NCBI GenBank assembly: GCA_913774355.1
Contig: CAJYGB010000006.1
Coordinates: 248,001-312,000 of the forward strand
From: an uncultured Chryseobacterium sp.
Lineage (GTDB): Bacteria; Bacteroidota; Bacteroidia; Flavobacteriales; Weeksellaceae
Direction: 5' to 3'
DNA: 64,000 nt
In this document: positions 59,581 to 64,000 of the stretch, one piece after another
Layout: every line of letters begins with the position of its first letter
Position numbering within the stretch: position 1 is the first letter of the stretch
Program-made: the position numbers and the translations under genes
Notes under the pieces: generated by a model
The model's database searches: none
What the model was told of the DNA's origin: nothing
The model's input: only the letters and a program-made list of their open reading frames with translations

Positions 59581-59612
59581 TTGCGCTTATTGATTATTTA
59601 AAAATATATTTG
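59581..59612 (+). promoter_or_regulatory. Promoter of the thioesterase gene
   Basis: TTG (59581-59583), 21 bases and a perfect TATATTTG (59605-59612) lie 22 bases upstream of the ATG at 59635. dnaA on the other strand may use GACCTTTG (59547-59554), a 7-of-8 match. Confidence 0.6.
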
Positions 59613-59634
59613 TATGTATAATCAAGCATAAAAA

Positions 59635-60045
59635 ATGATACACACAAAACACTCATTACGAGTACGTTACGGAGAAACAGACCCTATGAAATACGTTTAT
59701 TACGGCAACTATGCCGAGTATCTTGAAATCGGAAGAGTGGAGCTTTTCCGAAGCATAGGAATGTCCTATAATGAAATTGAAAATCAAGGAATTTGGCTGC
59801 CCGTTTCGGAGTATAAAATCAAGTATCTGAGACCTGCTTTTTATGATGAAAAACTGGAAATCCATACTTATATAAAAAAGATACCGGGAGTAAGGATCGA
59901 ATTCGAGTATGAAATTTTTAATGAAGATCACGTAAAAATTACAGAAGCTTCAACTACCCTTTTTTTCCTCGATGCCCAAACGAAAAAGATCGTAAAATGT
60001 CCGGATTATCTTATGGAGCTGATTAAGGCTAACTGGAATAAATAA
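59635..60045 (+). CDS. YbgC/FadM-type acyl-CoA thioesterase
   Basis: The 136-residue hot-dog-fold protein carries the 4HBT motif RYGETDPMKYVYYGNYAEYL (11-30), with the Asp and Tyr expected at the active site, and WLPVSEYKIKYLRPAFYDEKL. It hydrolyses acyl-CoA thioesters. It is divergent from dnaA and precedes pheA by 107 bases. The length is normal. Confidence 0.92.
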   Translation: MIHTKHSLRVRYGETDPMKYVYYGNYAEYLEIGRVELFRSIGMSYNEIENQGIWLPVSEYKIKYLRPAFYDEKLEIHTYIKKIPGVRIEFEYEIFNEDHVKITEASTTLFFLDAQTKKIVKCPDYLMELIKANWNK

Positions 60046-60152
60046 TTTTGAACCCGAAACAGGAAGAAGGTTTTTAGCTTTTAAAGACAGCTAAATAGAA
60101 ATAATATATTATCTTGCATCCTTCACCAAAGTACTATTTAAAAGAAAGATTC

Positions 60153-61001
60153 ATGAAGATTGCCTATTTAGGCCCGCAGGCCAGTTTTACCCAACTCGCC
60201 GCAAGCCAGCTTTTCCCAAAAGCAGAACTTTTACCTCAAAATAATATACTGGATTGCTTTAGTGCCGTTGAATGCGGGGAAGTTGACCAGGCAGTCGTTC
60301 CGCTGGAAAACTCAATTGAAGGTACCGTGTCCATGACACTGGATTATCTTTATAAAACTCCCGGCATCAGGATCGAAGCTGAAGCCGTTATGCCGATTGC
60401 CCATCACCTGATGGTTCATCCGGACTGCAATATAGAAAGTCTGGAAAAAATTTATTCCCATCCGCAGGCACTGGCACAGAGCTTTCATTTTCTTGACTCC
60501 GGATTTAAGGAGATCCCCAAGCAGGAATATTCTTCCACCGCAGCGGCGGCGAAACACGTTTCCGAAAATCCCGACAGAAACCTTGCCGCCGTGGCCAATC
60601 AGTTCGCTGCAGATCTTTACGGACTGAAGATCATCCGCCGGAACATTCAGGACATCGAGCAGAATCATACCCGATTTATTATCATTTCCAAACGGCAGAA
60701 TCTATATCTTAACAATGAACTTGAAGTATCAGGAGAAAAGTCCGGACTGCTGATCACACTTCCGGAAGATCATCCGGGAGGGCTTCATCAGGTACTTTCT
60801 GTTTTTGCATGGCGGAAAATGAACCTCAGCAAAATAGAATCCAGAACCTTGAAAACGGGACTTGGCAACTATTTCTTTTTCATTAATGTGACCGGTACCT
60901 GGGAATCGGCCTTACATCATAATGCACTGGCAGAATTGGCAGCTTTAGGAGCTGACACCGTATTTTTAGGAAATTACAAAGAATTTCTTCTGAAAAGCTG
61001 A
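60153..61001 (+). CDS. pheA: Prephenate dehydratase
   Basis: The 282-residue enzyme turns prephenate into phenylpyruvate for phenylalanine synthesis. Motifs are MKIAYLGPQASFTQLAA (1-17), VVPLENSIEGTV, NHTRFIII (the TRF motif of the active site) and the C-terminal ACT domain (LITLPEDHPGGLHQVLSVFA, LSKIESRTLKTGLGNYFFF) that senses phenylalanine. The ATG at 60153 is chosen over an earlier frame start. No chorismate mutase domain is attached, so it is the monofunctional type. Confidence 0.93.
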   Translation: MKIAYLGPQASFTQLAASQLFPKAELLPQNNILDCFSAVECGEVDQAVVPLENSIEGTVSMTLDYLYKTPGIRIEAEAVMPIAHHLMVHPDCNIESLEKIYSHPQALAQSFHFLDSGFKEIPKQEYSSTAAAAKHVSENPDRNLAAVANQFAADLYGLKIIRRNIQDIEQNHTRFIIISKRQNLYLNNELEVSGEKSGLLITLPEDHPGGLHQVLSVFAWRKMNLSKIESRTLKTGLGNYFFFINVTGTWESALHHNALAELAALGADTVFLGNYKEFLLKS

Positions 61002-61336
61002 CAAAATTTCATTCCACGCTAATCCAATCCCATCTTCACAGGATCTATTTATAATAATTCAAATTTTCAATCGCTGTTCTGACGTATGAACAGATTTCTT
61101 AATTTCTCTTTCAGCAGGGAATCAGGAGTATATCTCTTATATATATTTCTCCAATTATAGATCTAAAATATTTTTTAGAAAAAATTAAACAATAAATAAT
61201 TATAAATCTAATAATATCACACAAATCAATATAAAAGATAAAAATTTTTAACCTAAAATAGCATTTTGCATGATATTTGATGCATTTTTCATGAAAAACT
61301 ATCTGAGAGTAAACCTTTAACTAAAATTAAATTTTT
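61002..61336. other. A+T-rich spacer
   Basis: No ORF or clear hairpin. The stretch just before 61337 is A-rich and is the probable leader of the next gene; no exact TAnnTTTG is found. Confidence 0.4.
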
Positions 61337-62086
61337 ATGAACATGAAAACTAAAATTTGCAGTGCCATTTTAGCACTAATGGCGCTCCCTTTTGCGGCCC
61401 AGAGTGGTGCAGTAGGTATTAATACTACCACTCCGCAGGCAACCCTTGATGTAAACGGAAATTTAAAGATTCGCCAAGTTCCTACTGCAGCATCCACCAC
61501 GGGTTATCAAATTCTTGCCGTCAACCAGAATACCGGTGGTGATTTTGAAGTGTCTCAATTAAATCCTCAGCTTATTGCAAATCTTGCGACTTCTGGAGGA
61601 ACTACAGGTGTTGCCGCTTCCGTGTATGCCGCCAGAAAAACATCAGGTGTAACTTTGGTTTCCGTCACTATCTTTCCGACGGGCTTCCAGGCTGTAAATT
61701 TCGTAAATGCGGAAAGGACCGTAGGTGCCTCTGCAGTTTTTACGGATAGCGACAACACATACAATGTACCGAGCACTGGAGTTTACGCTATTGGGTTCAG
61801 TTTCCGTTACGGAACGGGAATTCAGGCAGCCTTGCTGGCAAACGCACCCGGTGCAGGGATTGTAAGAACCAGAAACGGGGTATCCACACTGATCGACAGC
61901 AGATCTTTCAGCGGAGCGAATTTAGGACTTCTCAGCCTTACGATTTCGGAATCCAGCGTGAATTCTCTCTATCCTTTACAGGCGGGGGATAAAATTTCCT
62001 TCGGACTTATAGGATCTTCGTTGCTGGATGGCACTATCCTGGGTAGCAGTACGAGTTCTTTTTACATTTATAAAGTTTCAAATTAA
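61337..62086 (+). CDS. Secreted C1q-like/adhesin-head protein
   Basis: The 249-residue protein has a signal peptide (1-22, ending PFAAQ), then VGINTTTPQATLDVNGNLKI (about residues 26-45), a repeat unit common in flavobacterial surface proteins, and a C-terminal half of alternating strands (GVYAIGFSFRYGTG, PLQAGDKISFGLIGS, SSFYIYKVSN) that looks like a C1q/TNF-type jelly roll. It is probably exported and surface-associated; no sorting domain is visible. The role is unknown. Confidence 0.75.
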   Translation: MNMKTKICSAILALMALPFAAQSGAVGINTTTPQATLDVNGNLKIRQVPTAASTTGYQILAVNQNTGGDFEVSQLNPQLIANLATSGGTTGVAASVYAARKTSGVTLVSVTIFPTGFQAVNFVNAERTVGASAVFTDSDNTYNVPSTGVYAIGFSFRYGTGIQAALLANAPGAGIVRTRNGVSTLIDSRSFSGANLGLLSLTISESSVNSLYPLQAGDKISFGLIGSSLLDGTILGSSTSSFYIYKVSN

Positions 62087-62159
62087 AAATCAATTTATTT
62101 ATCAAAAGAAAAATTTTACAACCTGATTACTAACCGTGTTAATCACTATATCTTACTTT

Positions 62160-62191
62160 AATCCGCTACGCAGTGTAGCGGATTATTTTTT
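62160..62191 (+). terminator. Terminator after the C1q-like gene
   Basis: AATCCGCTAC gcagt GTAGCGGATT is followed by ATTTTTTT. Confidence 0.88.
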
Positions 62192-62210
62192 TCGGCTGTA
62201 AACATTTGAT

Positions 62211-62218
62211 TATATTTG
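62211..62218 (+). promoter_or_regulatory. -7 box TATATTTG of the DUF2339 gene
   Basis: A perfect TAnnTTTG, 18 bases before the ATG at 62237. No TTTG lies at the usual -33 distance. Confidence 0.5.
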
Positions 62219-62236
62219 ATAAACCAATCGTTCAAA

Positions 62237-64000
62237 ATGGCATATGCAATTATATTTATCGCTGTAATAGTACTCTGTATTCTCAACAACTATCATCAGA
62301 GACTCAAGAAACTGGAACGGGAATTTGAAGAATTGAAACTGAAAATGACTGAAGAAGACCTTACTGAGCATTCCCTGATATCAAAAAAAACAAATACTTC
62401 TTCTGAGAATCGGATTGAACAGCTTAATGTATTGCCACTATCAGAGTCTCCTAAGAACGAAGTTCCTGTGAAAAAAGAAAAAGACAAGCTCGCCCCTGTG
62501 TTCGAATTTTTAAAACAGAATGCCCTTACCATTGTTGGTATTTTTACACTGGTGTTAGGCATTGGCTATTTTGTGAAATATGCCATCGACAAAAACTGGA
62601 TTGGGGAAACCCCACGGGTAGGAATCGGATTTCTGGCCGGCGCTGTCATTATGGGGATCGGGCATTTCCTTAGAAGAAATTATGCTGTTTTTGCATCCAT
62701 TATTACCGGAGGCGGGATTGCAGTCCTCTATTTCACAGTTACCATTGCCTTCCGGGAATATCAACTGTTTTCACAGGGAGCGGCCTTTACGGTAACCTGT
62801 TGTATTACCTTGCTGTGTATCCTGCTTTCATATTATTATAAGAGTGAAATTCTGAATATTTTTTCCCTGTTCGGAGGATTCCTTGCCCCTTTAATGATCA
62901 GTTCAGGGGAAAGCAATTATCTTTTTCTGTTTGCCTATCTTACGGTCTTAAATATAGGCATGCTGGCCGTCGTATTTCTTAAAAGCTGGAAAAGCGTAGG
63001 CTGGATCTCCTTTATCCTTACCGGCATTTATCTTGCGTCCTGGACAGCAGAAAAAACAGAAATGCTAAGTGTATATTTTTATATCATTACTTACATTATC
63101 TTCTATCTTTTTGCCCTGCAGAATTATTTTAAGAAAAACCTCCTGCTTCCTTATGATATTCTAATGCTTGTGCTCATTAATTTCACATGCATCATCGGTT
63201 TGGTGTATATTTTTGAGACGCTGCAATATGAACCGGTAATTATTTTCCCTGTGATTTTTGCGTTGGTTAACCTCATCCTTCTTTACAAGGAATATTCGGC
63301 AAAAAAATTCGGTACCAGTTATTCCGTTTTTGCTGGTATTACGGTAAGCCTTATAACCGCTGCCGTTGCTTTACAGTTTAAGGCACACCTAATAACAAGT
63401 GTCTGGGCAATTGAGGCAACCCTGCTGCTTTTTATCTGGAAAAAAACCAACCTCAATATTTTCAGAATATGCTTTTATATTCTCTTTCCTTTGGTGATTA
63501 TCGCCCAGATTGTTACATGGACCGAATATATTGAAGCAAAAGATCTTGCTGTAATTTTCAATCCGGTATTCCTAACAAGTACCGTAACGGTGATCTCTAC
63601 TTTTGTCAATTTAATTTTGCTGAGAAAACTTTCAGATCGTCAGGATCAAAACAGTAATTTCTTCGAAAATCTTTTTACCGTTGTCAGCTACGGTATTATT
63701 TACATTGCCCTTTTACTGGAAGTCGTTTACCATATTTCAGAAAAACCTTGGATCATTATTTTCGGTACGGCAATGCTTTACAGCCTGTTTTTTATCTTCC
63801 TCATTCTGTTATTCAGGAAGAAGCTTGAAATCGATAAAATTCTCAAGACAGCACTATTTTATGTATTTTTCGCACTAATTATCTTCAATACTCTGATTTC
63901 CGGTCCCGGAATTGTGACCCAATATTTACAGAATAAAATTCCTTTTACTTTATATTGGGCTTATCTTTTATATTGGATTCCCTTTATAACCATTCTGGTG
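62237..64000 (+). CDS. DUF2339 multi-pass membrane protein (partial at the right edge)
   Basis: The frame is open from the ATG at 62237 to the right edge (588 codons visible), so the C-terminus lies outside. Residues 1-17 are hydrophobic, followed by a coiled-coil-like charged region (RLKKLEREFEELKLKM) and a Ser/Lys-rich linker. From about residue 96 there are many membrane helices with the DUF2339 signature (LGIGYFVKYAIDKNWIGETP and RVGIGFLAGAV). Family members are large inner-membrane proteins of unknown function. The complete protein is probably about 750-850 residues. Confidence 0.88.
   Translation, partial: MAYAIIFIAVIVLCILNNYHQRLKKLEREFEELKLKMTEEDLTEHSLISKKTNTSSENRIEQLNVLPLSESPKNEVPVKKEKDKLAPVFEFLKQNALTIVGIFTLVLGIGYFVKYAIDKNWIGETPRVGIGFLAGAVIMGIGHFLRRNYAVFASIITGGGIAVLYFTVTIAFREYQLFSQGAAFTVTCCITLLCILLSYYYKSEILNIFSLFGGFLAPLMISSGESNYLFLFAYLTVLNIGMLAVVFLKSWKSVGWISFILTGIYLASWTAEKTEMLSVYFYIITYIIFYLFALQNYFKKNLLLPYDILMLVLINFTCIIGLVYIFETLQYEPVIIFPVIFALVNLILLYKEYSAKKFGTSYSVFAGITVSLITAAVALQFKAHLITSVWAIEATLLLFIWKKTNLNIFRICFYILFPLVIIAQIVTWTEYIEAKDLAVIFNPVFLTSTVTVISTFVNLILLRKLSDRQDQNSNFFENLFTVVSYGIIYIALLLEVVYHISEKPWIIIFGTAMLYSLFFIFLILLFRKKLEIDKILKTALFYVFFALIIFNTLISGPGIVTQYLQNKIPFTLYWAYLLYWIPFITILV

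Noticed and set aside
59498..59634. Replication origin next to dnaA
   Set aside because: No repeated DnaA boxes (TTATCCACA-like) and no unwinding-element layout are seen in the spacer; A+T richness alone is common here.

Overview
The window looks like a chromosomal segment of a flavobacterium, most likely Chryseobacterium or a close relative in the Weeksellaceae. Supporting signs are Bacteroidetes-type promoters (TTTG, about 19-21 bases, TAnnTTTG), SusC/SusD/SusE proteins, a GLPGLI-family protein, GG-leader peptide precursors, lipocalin-like lipoproteins, and spacers packed with short hairpin repeats. No rRNA, tRNA or CRISPR array was seen. The assignment rests on gene content and sequence style, not on a database match.

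Layout. 1-9,700: two related lipocalin-like lipoproteins, an SGNH hydrolase, a DEAD-box helicase with a DEFD motif II, an ABC1/UbiB-type kinase, a lone Cys-rich GG-leader peptide, a GNAT-nitrilase fusion, a small lipoprotein, a ParB-like protein and an MgtC protein. 9,900-11,150: an IS110-family element with a structured upstream region that may encode a bridge RNA. 11,500-18,000: purine genes purM-purN-purH-purD-guaA, all on the minus strand, preceded by a tiny transcription unit of 24 codons. 18,200-23,100: an FMN reductase, a pirin, and a translationally coupled GMC oxidoreductase and MFS pair. 23,700-35,600: a starch/maltodextrin utilisation locus in transcription order susC-susD-susE-GH97-GH13-secreted NTF2-like protein-MFS sugar transporter. 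35,900-39,400: metG, a membrane protein and a methyltransferase. 39,600-40,000: a truncated IS30 transposase.

40,100-48,500 is a visibly A+T-rich island on the plus strand and the most interesting region. It carries two near-duplicate GG-leader precursor peptides with six cysteines each, two proteins that look like glycosyltransferases (DUF6625-like and DUF6734-like, each with a DxD-type motif), a GLPGLI protein, a membrane protein joining a degenerate C39-like domain, VKOR and thioredoxin, and a C39-peptidase ABC exporter. I read it as a locus making and exporting a disulfide-bonded and perhaps glycosylated peptide, similar in logic to Firmicutes glycocins but built from Bacteroidetes parts.

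48,700-53,750 returns to ordinary base composition: an AraC regulator followed by a TolC-HlyD-MFS tripartite efflux operon. 53,800-64,000 holds housekeeping and hypothetical genes: a DUF962 membrane protein, DUF2891, DUF4349, a tetrapyrrole-methylase-type methyltransferase, a low-molecular-weight phosphatase, dnaA, a thioesterase, prephenate dehydratase, a secreted C1q-like protein and the start of a DUF2339 membrane protein.

Spacers across the window hold at least seven families of dispersed hairpin or palindromic repeats. They are concentrated just downstream of genes and in the gaps of the purine cluster.
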